Positions 8,880 through 16,399 of a stretch of 64,000 nt of DNA are shown piece by piece. Below the pieces are notes generated by a model. That model ran no database searches and was not told the origin of the DNA. It saw only the letters and a program-made list of their open reading frames with translations. The first letter of the stretch is position 1, and each line of letters opens with the position of its first letter. Both the position numbers and the translations under genes were made by a program. Origin of the DNA: Acidobacteriota bacterium (GTDB taxonomy: Bacteria > Acidobacteriota > Blastocatellia > Pyrinomonadales > Pyrinomonadaceae); assembly GCA_023389035.1 (NCBI GenBank), contig JAEWFC010000010.1, positions 157,605 through 221,604 of the forward strand, given 5' to 3'.

Positions 8880-9620
8880 CTACCGCTCGACGAACCTACC
8901 GAGGTAGTACGGCAGCATCTTTCGCCACCACGGCCAGTCGTGATTTACATCGTGTCCCCAAAGTTCCAGCAAGTGCGGAATACCTTTTGAATGCAGTATG
9001 GACGAAAGCTCGCGGCTGCGGTCCGGGGCTTCGTATGAACCCTGGCCCGACACGATCACGATCGAATCTGCCTGTCGAAGCCGCGGCAGATGATGGCTGT
9101 CGTTAAGATTCTTAAGATACATCGCCGGGTTATTGAAATAGACGTTCTCGTCATAAAACCCTTTGTCGAGGTAATTGTAGATATCGTAGCTGCCGCTCAT
9201 CGCGATCGTTCCGCGAAACGCATCGGAATGCTTGAAATAAGTGTTGGCAGCAAGAAAGGCACCGAGTGATGCACCCGTGGTAAGCGGCCGTGCGTCTTTG
9301 CCGCATTCGTTTCGGATCAGCGGCAGCACTTCATCGACGACGTACCGGTCGTAACGGGAAAGCATCTCGACCTTCCAGCCCGGATGCGATTCGCGATTCA
9401 GCAGGCTGTATTTGTTCACCGAGTTTATCGAATAAGCCCTGATCAAACCTGCTTCGATAAGGTCCTTTATCGCATCGACGAGATAGAACCTTTCGTACTC
9501 AAGATAATCGGCCGCGGCTGTCGGAAACATCAGCAGCGGATAGCCCGCGTGTCCGTATGCCACCAGCGGCATATCCATGTTTAGATTGTGGCTGTACCAC
9601 GTCGTGATATCGCGTCTCAT
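8880..9620 (-). CDS. Putative esterase, alpha/beta hydrolase (esterase D-like)
   Basis: The 246-residue protein without a signal peptide belongs to the putative-esterase branch of alpha/beta hydrolases. The nucleophile elbow reads TGASLGAF, a G-x-S-x-G variant with Ser in the centre. Family landmarks are the N-terminal PLLMFPTAAADY segment, EVLPLIRNEC, and the C-terminal WGHDVNHDWPWW motif, which supplies the probable catalytic His. It may hydrolyse carboxylic esters or act as a thioester esterase; the substrate is unknown. The gene has its own terminator and is separated from the next minus-strand gene by another terminator, so it is probably monocistronic. Confidence 0.8.
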   Translation of the reverse strand: MRRDITTWYSHNLNMDMPLVAYGHAGYPLLMFPTAAADYLEYERFYLVDAIKDLIEAGLIRAYSINSVNKYSLLNRESHPGWKVEMLSRYDRYVVDEVLPLIRNECGKDARPLTTGASLGAFLAANTYFKHSDAFRGTIAMSGSYDIYNYLDKGFYDENVYFNNPAMYLKNLNDSHHLPRLRQADSIVIVSGQGSYEAPDRSRELSSILHSKGIPHLLELWGHDVNHDWPWWRKMLPYYLGRFVER

Positions 9621-9641
9621 TTATAAGCAGTCGTCTCCAAA

Positions 9642-9677
9642 AAAGAAAAAAGGCTCTCGTCATTCGACGAAAACCTT
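9642..9677 (-). terminator. Intrinsic terminator for the lipB-lipoprotein-gdx operon
   Basis: On the minus strand a 12-bp stem (9666-9677 with 9650-9661, loop GAAT, two wobble pairs) is followed by a run of Ts. It lies 28 bases past the SMR transporter stop. Confidence 0.8.
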
Positions 9678-9704
9678 AATTCTATAACGAAACCGTTAAA
9701 CCCC

Positions 9705-10025
9705 TTAACTGGGGGACGACATTTTAAGGCCAGCGATCCCGGCGATGATCAGCATGATGCAAAACATGCGGACGATATCCCGCGGCTCATCGAAAAGGGC
9801 CATTCCCAGAATAGCGGCCCCGACCGTTCCGATACCGGTCCACACTGCGTACGCCGTACCGATCGGCAATGTCTTGACCGCGAGCGAAAGAAAATAGAAG
9901 CTCGCTATCATCAACACAGCAGTGATGAGGCTGGGCACAAGGCGTGTCCAGCCTTCCGTGTACTTCAACCCGATCGCCCACGCGATCTCAAGCAGTCCCG
10001 CAATGCCGAGATAGACCCAGTTCAT
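9705..10025 (-). CDS. gdx: SMR-family exporter, Gdx/SugE-type
   Basis: Small multidrug resistance family transporter of 106 residues with four membrane helices. It works as an antiparallel dimer in the inner membrane and exchanges a cationic substrate for protons. The membrane Glu in [14 protein letters not shown] and the WTRLVPS segment resemble the guanidinium exporter branch (Gdx, formerly SugE) more than Emr[16 protein letters not shown] is the conserved helix-3 region. The gene follows the lipoprotein gene by six bases, so any regulation acts through the upstream lipB promoter. No guanidine riboswitch can fit in that gap. Substrate assignment is by family resemblance only. Confidence 0.85.
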   Translation of the reverse strand: MNWVYLGIAGLLEIAWAIGLKYTEGWTRLVPSLITAVLMIASFYFLSLAVKTLPIGTAYAVWTGIGTVGAAILGMALFDEPRDIVRMFCIMLIIAGIAGLKMSSPS

Positions 10026-10031
10026 CTTGAC

Positions 10032-10988
10032 CTATTTCGTCACATTGATATCGCGTGTCGTTGAGTTGTAACCGCCGTTGTCGACGACGTTGCCGTCCTT
10101 GTCGATAAGCTCAAGCTTTATTGTGTGCTTGCCCGTCGTCCAGCCGGACAGCCACAGCGGGGCCCACTTTTCGATCATTTTCGCTTCACCGCCGTTGACG
10201 GAATAACGGACACGATATTCCCCGCCATCACCTACGAGCTTTGCATTCGCAAGCCAGAAATCGATCATTATCGGATCGGCATCCGTTCCCTTGTAGTCGC
10301 CCTTCGGACGGCTGTATGTGAGCAGCGGCTTTGCGAGGTCGATCTTTCCGCCGGTCGAAGGCGGCATGTCTTTACCTTCAGGGGTCGCGGCAGGTTGTGC
10401 ACCAGTGTTGCTGTTTACGTTAGACATCTGCTGGCCGGAGTTTGTCGTCGCAGGAATGTCTAGATTGGCTCCGCCGTTCTTAACCGTAAATCTGACGACG
10501 TCAAACGCATCTTCATTCTTGTAGCTTTCGTGCCACGGACGCGAAGCAAAAACACGTAATGTATGTTCGCCATCGGGCACATTGCGCAGCTCGAATTCGC
10601 GATCGACGTTGTAATACGCCTCATACGGCTGATTATCCAGGATCACATGGATGTGATTGCCCATTTTGGTCTCAGGGTCCATTCCCGGCTTGTAACCCTT
10701 GAGGTCTCCGCTTATCGTGAGCATTACGCGCACCGTCGAGCTTTCGATCGTCGCGCCATCGGGCGGAACATTTATCTCGACCTCGGGCTGTGCCGCGTCC
10801 TGTTCGCCGCGCGACGCCATCATATCCTTGATACGCTGCGGCGTTTCCGTGTCAGACAAACTCATCGGGGCCGCCGCGGTATTGGCGTTTGTATTGGCTC
10901 GATTGGCGGCCGAATTCGTATCGGCGGTTCCGCCGCATCCGGCCAGGAATATTGCAGCAAATAACGAAAGCAAGAAAGTGTTCTTCAT
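10032..10988 (-). CDS. Predicted lipoprotein with two Ig-like halves
   Basis: The 318-residue protein begins with a lipoprotein signal peptide and lipobox LAGC (Cys at about residue 18). A linker rich in Asn, Ala and Thr follows, then two beta-rich halves separated by a second Asn/Thr/Pro linker. The first half has VPPDGATI, GNHIHVILDNQPY and DGEHTLRVFASRPWHESYK; the second has RVRYSVNGG, WLSGWTTGKHTIKLEL and a C-terminal VDNGGYN. Both look like Ig-like or PKD-like sandwich domains that describe a modified quantity, but no enzyme motif is visible. The start has a strong ribosome-binding site (GGGAGGAATT). It lies between lipB (9-base gap) and the SMR exporter. Function is unknown. Confidence 0.8.
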   Translation of the reverse strand: MKNTFLLSLFAAIFLAGCGGTADTNSAANRANTNANTAAAPMSLSDTETPQRIKDMMASRGEQDAAQPEVEINVPPDGATIESSTVRVMLTISGDLKGYKPGMDPETKMGNHIHVILDNQPYEAYYNVDREFELRNVPDGEHTLRVFASRPWHESYKNEDAFDVVRFTVKNGGANLDIPATTNSGQQMSNVNSNTGAQPAATPEGKDMPPSTGGKIDLAKPLLTYSRPKGDYKGTDADPIMIDFWLANAKLVGDGGEYRVRYSVNGGEAKMIEKWAPLWLSGWTTGKHTIKLELIDKDGNVVDNGGYNSTTRDINVTK

Positions 10989-10997
10989 AATTCCTCC

Positions 10998-11705
10998 CTA
11001 AATACTAGTTCCGGCTAGCGGCCGCGTTTGTGCGGCCAACGTGCCGGTTACAGTCTCATCAAGGACGTTTCCGATCTGAAACACGTCCGCAAAATTAGCT
11101 ACTAAGCGGTCCTCGACTTCCGTCATATCGACATCGCGTCCCAGGAGACGCTGCATTGACGTTACGGGCTCGCCCTCGCAGGCAATTATCCAATTGAAAT
11201 AATCGAGATCGGTGTTCACGTTAAGTGCAAATCCATGTGTCGTGACCCATCGTTTGATGTGGATCCCGATCGCGGCGACCTTGCCCTCGGTCGTATGAAC
11301 CCCCGTCAGGCCTTCGATGCGAAAACCTTCGATCTCATAGTCCGCAAGTGTCCGGATCAGTACCTCTTCGACGTCGCGAACATATTTGTGGACGTCCTCT
11401 CTGTCCGGCGACAGGCTTATGATCGGATAGCCCACTATTTGCCCGAGGCCGTGATATGTGACCTTGCCGCCGCGGTCGGATTCGAAAACCTCGGCGCCGA
11501 TCGCACGCAGGATCTCTGCCGAAGCGAGTACGCCGGCCTCTTTCGCACGGCGGCCTACCGTAAAGGTGTGCGGATGCTCGAGGAGCAGAAAATAATCGCG
11601 CTCGCGCTTTTCGATCACGTCCCTTTCAAGCTGCTTTTGCAGCTCGAAGGCGGCGCCGTAACCGATGAGCCCAAGGCGTCGAACCTCTAACTCGCGTTCA
11701 TGCAT
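10998..11705 (-). CDS. lipB: Octanoyltransferase LipB
   Basis: Transfers octanoyl groups from acyl carrier protein to lipoyl domains, the first step of protein lipoylation, in the cytoplasm. The 235-residue sequence shows the LipB landmarks HPHTFTVGRR, RGGKVTYHGLGQIVGYP, TGVHTTEGKVAAIG with the conserved Lys, and THGFALNVNTDL. The catalytic Cys lies in the IIACEGEPVTS segment, where E. coli has PCG. LipA is not in the window. It is the first gene of a minus-strand operon with a lipoprotein and an SMR exporter. It diverges from the exported protein gene at 11754, and the short region between them must hold both promoters. Confidence 0.94.
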   Translation of the reverse strand: MHERELEVRRLGLIGYGAAFELQKQLERDVIEKRERDYFLLLEHPHTFTVGRRAKEAGVLASAEILRAIGAEVFESDRGGKVTYHGLGQIVGYPIISLSPDREDVHKYVRDVEEVLIRTLADYEIEGFRIEGLTGVHTTEGKVAAIGIHIKRWVTTHGFALNVNTDLDYFNWIIACEGEPVTSMQRLLGRDVDMTEVEDRLVANFADVFQIGNVLDETVTGTLAAQTRPLAGTSI

Positions 11706-11753
11706 CTATAACTATGATAGAATTTTCAGCAACATTTGAACAGGTAGGCATTT

Positions 11754-12272
11754 ATGAACAAGATCGGAACTTTCGGGCTGGCCGTGGCGTTTGCGGCTTT
11801 TTTTGTGACGACCGCTGACGCCCAGCGACGTCCTTCGCGGCCGACTACGACGCCGCGGGTCGTTACTTCTAATACCGCAGCCGCACAGACGACGACTCTG
11901 CGACAAGGTGCCGACAAGGTCTCGATCCAGATCAAGAACGTGACCAAGTTCCTTTATCTGCTTGGAGGAGCCGCCGCCGGAATTGAAGACGTTGACAAGG
12001 ATCCGCGGGCAAATGCGGCTGCACGTTCAAAGAATGCCGAGAACAAGCGAGCACTGATCCAGACTATTCAGAATCTGCGTGCAGGCATGCTCGCGCTTGA
12101 GGTGGAGTTCAGAACAAAAGAACCGCTTAAGAGACATTTACCGCTCGTTCAGGGGATCACGGAATTGACGGCGCAATCGGAAGATCTGGCCGCAGCCGGA
12201 CGGTTCACCGATTCGGGCCGCCCGCTCCTGACACTGGTTGAGAAGCTCTCAGACGCACTAGCCGCGATGTAA
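11754..12272 (+). CDS. Exported protein of unknown function
   Basis: This 172-residue protein has a clear signal peptide (MNKIGTFGLAVAFAAFF...ADA), so it is probably periplasmic. The mature part starts with an Arg/Thr/Pro-rich linker. It continues as a helical domain with a GGAAAGIEDVDKD segment and a long heptad-like stretch (NKRALIQTIQNLRAGMLALE). No cysteine and no enzymatic motif is seen. AGGTAGG upstream of the ATG is a plausible ribosome-binding site. The gene ends at a bidirectional terminator shared with the convergent thioredoxin-like gene. I do not recognise the family. Confidence 0.75.
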   Translation: MNKIGTFGLAVAFAAFFVTTADAQRRPSRPTTTPRVVTSNTAAAQTTTLRQGADKVSIQIKNVTKFLYLLGGAAAGIEDVDKDPRANAAARSKNAENKRALIQTIQNLRAGMLALEVEFRTKEPLKRHLPLVQGITELTAQSEDLAAAGRFTDSGRPLLTLVEKLSDALAAM

Positions 12273-12279
12273 GAAATTG

Positions 12280-12912
12280 TTAAGGCCGGGATGATGTCTC
12301 GGCCTTTTGATCTGCAGGCTTCACAGCAGTCCCGCTTGCAGCAAGCTTGCCTTCAATAAACTTCTCGATATCACCCTTAACAAGCTCTCCGTTAACGACA
12401 TTTACCTTTTCTGCAAGGACCTCGCCTGACGGCTTTAGCAATGACGGTTCGAGGAAAACGTACCACGGTGAGCCCCATCGGCGTGTGTCGCCGGCTGCAC
12501 GTCTTTGCGTGTAATGCTGCGTGGTTTCGCGGGCGCGCGTACTTTCCGATTCGTATACGTTGAAAAACGTGAGGCCAAACTGCTTGGCGTGCGAGCGCAT
12601 TCGGTCGACCGTGTCGTACTCGCCGACCCCGATCACGGTAAGCCCCTTGTCTGAATATTTTGAATGAAGTTCCTGGACGAACGCCACGTCATGGCGCCAG
12701 TTCGGGCACCAGGGAGCCCAATACACGACCATCACCAGCTTCTTGCCGGCCGCGAATTTCCGAAGGTTCGTCTCACCGTTGCCTTCGAGATTCTTGTACG
12801 TCCAGTCTTGATAGCCAAACTCGCGCTCAACGACCGGTGCGATCTCATTCTGGGCAAACCCCGTCAACGAAAACAGGGCGACGAGTGCGATCGATAAAGG
12901 AAACTTCTTCAT
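12280..12912 (-). CDS. Exported thioredoxin-like protein with a single cysteine
   Basis: TlpA/redoxin-like periplasmic protein. I place the start at 12912, where ATG opens a good signal peptide (MKKFPLSIALVALFSLTGFAQ); the frame continues upstream but that part is not credible. The mature protein has the thioredoxin-fold order: LVMVVYWAPWCPNWRHD active-site segment, VIGVGEYDT strand, and a later GSPWYVFLEP segment with the cis-Pro position. The motif is C-P-N-W rather than CxxC, and no other Cys is present in the mature chain, so it cannot form the usual intramolecular disulfide. It may be a one-Cys peroxiredoxin-like or haem/thiol-binding variant. Its stop overlaps the shared terminator. Confidence 0.8.
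   Translation of the reverse strand: MKKFPLSIALVALFSLTGFAQNEIAPVVEREFGYQDWTYKNLEGNGETNLRKFAAGKKLVMVVYWAPWCPNWRHDVAFVQELHSKYSDKGLTVIGVGEYDTVDRMRSHAKQFGLTFFNVYESESTRARETTQHYTQRRAAGDTRRWGSPWYVFLEPSLLKPSGEVLAEKVNVVNGELVKGDIEKFIEGKLAASGTAVKPADQKAETSSRP
12282..12310. terminator. Bidirectional terminator between convergent genes
   Basis: A 10-bp stem AAGGCCGGGA/TCTCGGCCTT (one wobble pair) with loop TGATG is followed by TTTT on the plus strand and preceded by A-rich sequence. It overlaps the 3' end of the minus-strand thioredoxin-like gene. Confidence 0.75.
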
Positions 12913-12977
12913 AAATAATGTTAAAAAGCGTATAGACTCAGACGGTGAATTACAACTGAACGTTGCAGCAGCTTTAC

Positions 12978-13496
12978 TCAAAGCTCGCGTGTTCCTATCT
13001 TTCCGGATGGTGGAAATAGACGAGCCGACCAAAGCTTGATATTGAGATATATCCCCGTCAAGGCCGATAGTGCAGCCAGCGAGGAGAATAAAAGAAGCAG
13101 CGTCACCTGCCATTTGCCGGCGAAAAAGTAGAAATGAGCCTCGCGGAAGAACCGCGTCTTGAGCGACGGCGGTTGCGAATAGGAGGCGTTCCCGTTCTCG
13201 GCGTCGATGAAGATAGATTCCGCACCCAGGCCGCCGATCGCCTGATACTGCGGCCTTCCGTCCTTCATCAATAGAGTCAGAGCGGTCGTCGGTAGTGTCC
13301 GGCCGGCAAGTTCATTCGCCCTCGCCATGGCGTCGGGCGGAGTGATCTTCACACGCTCAGGCGCAATATTCTCGATAACACCGCCTTCGACCGTATTCGG
13401 CAAGGCGTAAAGAAACCCGCTGACCGCCCATGCAAGGACCGGAACAGATACCAAGACGCCGAGCAACAAATGTGATCGATAAATAATGCCATGCAT
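12978..13496 (-). CDS. PepSY-domain membrane protein
   Basis: This 172-residue protein has an N-terminal membrane helix (HLLLGVLVSVPVLAWAVSGFLYALP) with the W-x-SGFL pattern of PepSY-associated TM proteins. A periplasmic PepSY-like region follows (ANELAGRTLPTTA, DGRPQYQAIGG, FIDAENG). It ends with a second helix (WQVTLLLLFSSLAALSALTGIYLNIKLW) and a basic tail. Relatives are often tied to metal or redox handling at the membrane. The thioredoxin-like gene lies 65 bases downstream on the same strand, so the two may be co-transcribed. Exact role unknown. Confidence 0.75.
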   Translation of the reverse strand: MHGIIYRSHLLLGVLVSVPVLAWAVSGFLYALPNTVEGGVIENIAPERVKITPPDAMARANELAGRTLPTTALTLLMKDGRPQYQAIGGLGAESIFIDAENGNASYSQPPSLKTRFFREAHFYFFAGKWQVTLLLLFSSLAALSALTGIYLNIKLWSARLFPPSGKIGTREL

Positions 13497-13576
13497 AATC
13501 TCAGATAATATCGGATGCCGAGAGCAACTGCAGTTAATTTCCGGCTCGAACTATGGTAGTCTTCTACACATTGACC

Positions 13577-14008
13577 ATGAGCGAAGCACCCAAAGTTTCT
13601 GACATTTTTCGGCGGGCACTCGAGATCCGCGAATCAGATCCGAATGGATCGTATAAGGACGTCGCAGCACAGATCGTCCGCGAATTCGACGCCCGCCCGC
13701 TGCCCGAAACCGCGTATCTGACAATTCCCGAGTACGATAACATCACGCCTGAGGAAGATTGGACCGCCGGGCTGCCAGTGATCCTTCGTGGAATACAGAA
13801 CGCCAACTGGGCTGACATCGCCCATGGCATTATTATCAGCCTCGAGCAGGTCGAGAACTATCCGAAACAGTCAGGACGTGAAGACGATCCGACGAAAGAT
13901 TGGCGAAACCGAAGCCGACGAATTGCGGACGCGGAGGAAAAGGTTCTCGAAAAATGGATGCCTGAGGACCTGATGGCGGTCGCGAAACGCAACAGCCCGA
14001 CCGGTTAG
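13577..14008 (+). CDS. Hypothetical cytoplasmic protein
   Basis: A 143-residue acidic protein without signal peptide or membrane segment. I use ATG 13577; an earlier in-frame start at 13553 only adds a hydrophobic, unlikely octapeptide. The sequence is mostly helical (KVSDIFRRALEIRESDPN, DVAAQIVREF, DIAHGIIISLEQVENYP), with many charged residues in the C-terminal half. It converges on the MBL hydrolase gene with a 4-base overlap. No family recognised. Confidence 0.6.
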   Translation: MSEAPKVSDIFRRALEIRESDPNGSYKDVAAQIVREFDARPLPETAYLTIPEYDNITPEEDWTAGLPVILRGIQNANWADIAHGIIISLEQVENYPKQSGREDDPTKDWRNRSRRIADAEEKVLEKWMPEDLMAVAKRNSPTG

Positions 14009-14772
14009 AGCTTTAATCGTAGGCCGTCCCTCGCTTCGATCAGCTCGCAGAAATCTTTTAGATCTCCAACTTCCTCGTGCAGGACAGCCTCGTCCCACTG
14101 CGGATAGAGATGCGTCAGCATTGCTCTCCTAGGCCGGGCCTTCCGAATCAAGAATAAAGCCTCCGCGAGTTCGAGGTGTTTCTCTACCGGCTTATCTTTG
14201 ACGAACGAGCATTCAATAAGAAAAAGATCGGAATCACGCGCTATCGCCGAGAGCGGTTCATGAAAGCCTGTATCGGCAGTGTAAACAAGTCGTTTCCCAT
14301 CGGCGGCGGTAATATGAATAGCCAGGCTTTCCGGTGTGTGCGGCGTCTTCTGTGCAACGGCTTCGACCCCCGGAAGCATTTCAAATCTCTCTAGCGGATC
14401 AACCTCAACCACTTCGAATGGAAACGGTTGATCGAAGAGGCCGTAGTCGTTGACCGCATCAAACCTCTCGATCAGCTGTTTCGTGCCGGCAGGCCCGAAA
14501 AGCCGCAGCGGCTTCTTTCGTTCCTGCGTTTGGGGGGCATACTTCGTCCCAAAGAGATATGGCGCCAATCCGCCGCAGTGGTCGAGATGAAAATGCGAGA
14601 GCCAGATCGCGTCTAGCCCGGCCCAATCACAGCCTTCCTCCGCCATACGATGCACGGCCGACGCGGAGCAGTCCAGAAGCACTGAACCCTCGCTCATCTC
14701 GAGCCAATACGCCGGGCTGCTTCGATGCGAATGCGGCACCGATGTGCCCGAGCCTAAAACTGTTAGTTCCAC
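14005..14772 (-). CDS. MBL-fold metallo-hydrolase (ribonuclease Z-like)
   Basis: A 255-residue metallo-beta-lactamase-fold protein. It has the metal-binding motif HFHLDH within LSHFHLDHCGGL, a further His in PHTPES, Asp in YTADTGFHE and His in LTHLYPQWD. These make a complete two-zinc site of the RNase Z/ElaC-like or phosphodiesterase type. The long exosite arm of true RNase Z is not evident, so the substrate could be another phosphodiester or an arylsulfatase-like ester. The N-terminus MELTVLGSGTS is typical. It converges on the 13577 gene and diverges from the deacetylase at 14838. Confidence 0.85.
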   Translation of the reverse strand: MELTVLGSGTSVPHSHRSSPAYWLEMSEGSVLLDCSASAVHRMAEEGCDWAGLDAIWLSHFHLDHCGGLAPYLFGTKYAPQTQERKKPLRLFGPAGTKQLIERFDAVNDYGLFDQPFPFEVVEVDPLERFEMLPGVEAVAQKTPHTPESLAIHITAADGKRLVYTADTGFHEPLSAIARDSDLFLIECSFVKDKPVEKHLELAEALFLIRKARPRRAMLTHLYPQWDEAVLHEEVGDLKDFCELIEARDGLRLKL

Positions 14773-14837
14773 ACGGCCATTCTATCAGGTCAGCGGCAGC
14801 GGGTTCACATAAGTATCCTGTGTGGTAAATTTAGATA

Positions 14838-15572
14838 ATGAACGAGGTCGATATACTCGCGGTCTTTGCGCACCCGGATGATCTTGAGCTGACGGTAGGC
14901 GGAACAATGCTGAAAATGAAGCAGCTTGGTTACCGAACCGGTGCTCTCGATGTCACGCAGGGTGAAATGGGGACGCGAGGAACCGTAGAAGGCCGGGCAA
15001 AGGAGGCGGAGGATGCGGCCGCCATCCTAAAGCTGGACGTGCGAGCGAATCTCGCGCTCGCTGACGGACACGTCTTCGTCGATGATGCGTCGAGGACGGA
15101 AATGGTGCGGGCTTTCCGGCAGCTAAAGCCCAAAGTGATCCTCACGCATCAACTGGAAGATCCGCATCCAGATCACGACCACATAGCGCATCTCGTCCGG
15201 GAATCGGCCCGTCTGGCAAGCATGAAGAATTATGACCCGGAAACCGGAGATGAAAAGATACCCGTTCCGAGGGTCGCACACAATATCTTTTCGCGACGAG
15301 TAGTGCCGTCTTTTGTCGTGGATATCTCAGAACACCTTGACCAAAAGATGGAGGCGATCAGAGCACATAGTTCCCAGTTTTACGATCCAAACTCGACCGA
15401 ACCCGAAACGCGCCTAACCGACAAGCGTTTTCTCGATGAGCTTGAGAACCGATCCAGGTATTTTGGTTCGCTGATCGGCGTTGAGGCCGGTGAACCCTAT
15501 TACGTTCGTGAAGCTCTGAATGTCGGAGATCCTATTGAACTGCTGACCAGGCCGATGAACCTTTATTCGTAA
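14838..15572 (+). CDS. bshB1: PIG-L family deacetylase, BshB1-like (bacillithiol biosynthesis)
   Basis: LmbE/PIG-L zinc-dependent deacetylase of 244 residues. The AHPDDLELTVGG motif near the N-terminus and HPDHDH around residue 113 supply the zinc ligands and the general base. The continuous pattern VTQGEMGTRGT, LADGHV, HQLEDPHPDHDHIA and HSSQFYD matches BshB1, which removes the acetyl group from GlcNAc-malate in bacillithiol synthesis. BshA and BshC are not in the window, so use of bacillithiol is an inference. The stop and the next start overlap by one base (TAATG), so it is coupled to the J-domain gene. Confidence 0.83.
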   Translation: MNEVDILAVFAHPDDLELTVGGTMLKMKQLGYRTGALDVTQGEMGTRGTVEGRAKEAEDAAAILKLDVRANLALADGHVFVDDASRTEMVRAFRQLKPKVILTHQLEDPHPDHDHIAHLVRESARLASMKNYDPETGDEKIPVPRVAHNIFSRRVVPSFVVDISEHLDQKMEAIRAHSSQFYDPNSTEPETRLTDKRFLDELENRSRYFGSLIGVEAGEPYYVREALNVGDPIELLTRPMNLYS

Positions 15573-16390
15573 TGTCCACGCTTGCACCCGAAGAGATCGA
15601 GCTCAACAAAAAGCTGCGGGTCCTTGACCGTCTGAAGGACCGTCTGGCTGACCGCGAGGAGGACGTTACTGACCTGCGGGCGGCACTCGAGCGTTTCGAA
15701 GCAAGGTACACGATGGAGGTCGGCCGCTTGTACGCCGAGCAGGATGAGATCGATGCGGAGATCGCTGAGGAAGAACTAAAGCTGGTCCCGGATGATGAAG
15801 AGATCAAGAAACGGGTCGAAGAACTGCGCCGTTTGGCGGAAGAATCTGCGGCCCGTCTGCGTGCGGCAGAGGAACACGACTCTGAGAAATGGGAACCGAC
15901 GCCCGAGGCTCGCAAGGCTTATCACGATATCGCAAGGATCATCCATCCCGACCTTGCTCTCGACTCGGCCGAAAAGGAACGGCGTCATAACCTGATGGCC
16001 GAACTCAATGCGGCGTACACCGCAGGCGATCAGGTCAAGCTCGACCGCCTGACTGCGGAAATGCGGGTCAGCCCTGATGCGGTCACCGGTGTATCAGTCG
16101 GCGATGATCTGGTTCGATCGATCAGGCAGATATATCAGATACGCCGACGATTTATCGAGCTCGACGAGGAAGAAAAATCCGCTTTGGGATCGGAATTATA
16201 CGAGCTGATGCTAAAGGTCGAAGCGGAAGAATCCGAGGGCCGCGATCTATTGAAGCACATGGCGGAGCGAGCTCGCACTCATATTAAGAAGACAGAACGC
16301 CGCCTGATCAATCTCAGAAATGTGACTGCAGCACAGGAAGAATACGTGAAAGAAACCTTTGGAATGGATATAGATGAGTTTCGAAAATAA
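15572..16390 (+). CDS. Coiled-coil protein with a J-domain-like segment
   Basis: A 272-residue cytoplasmic protein. Residues 1-105 are almost entirely charged heptads and should form a long coiled coil. The centre (about 108-160) contains helix II, an HPD motif in IIHPDLAL, and helix III of a J-domain, ending in ELNAAYTAGD; helix I is not obvious. The C-terminal part is again helical and charged. HPD is the residue set that stimulates DnaK ATPase, so a co-chaperone role is plausible. The start overlaps the previous stop (TAATG), and the K+ channel gene starts nine bases after its stop. Confidence 0.75.
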   Translation: MSTLAPEEIELNKKLRVLDRLKDRLADREEDVTDLRAALERFEARYTMEVGRLYAEQDEIDAEIAEEELKLVPDDEEIKKRVEELRRLAEESAARLRAAEEHDSEKWEPTPEARKAYHDIARIIHPDLALDSAEKERRHNLMAELNAAYTAGDQVKLDRLTAEMRVSPDAVTGVSVGDDLVRSIRQIYQIRRRFIELDEEEKSALGSELYELMLKVEAEESEGRDLLKHMAERARTHIKKTERRLINLRNVTAAQEEYVKETFGMDIDEFRK

Positions 16391-16399
16391 GTCTGAGGA

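Noticed and set aside
9705..10200. Guanidine riboswitch controlling the Gdx-type exporter
   Set aside because: Only six bases lie between the exporter start and the upstream lipoprotein gene, so no aptamer can fit there.
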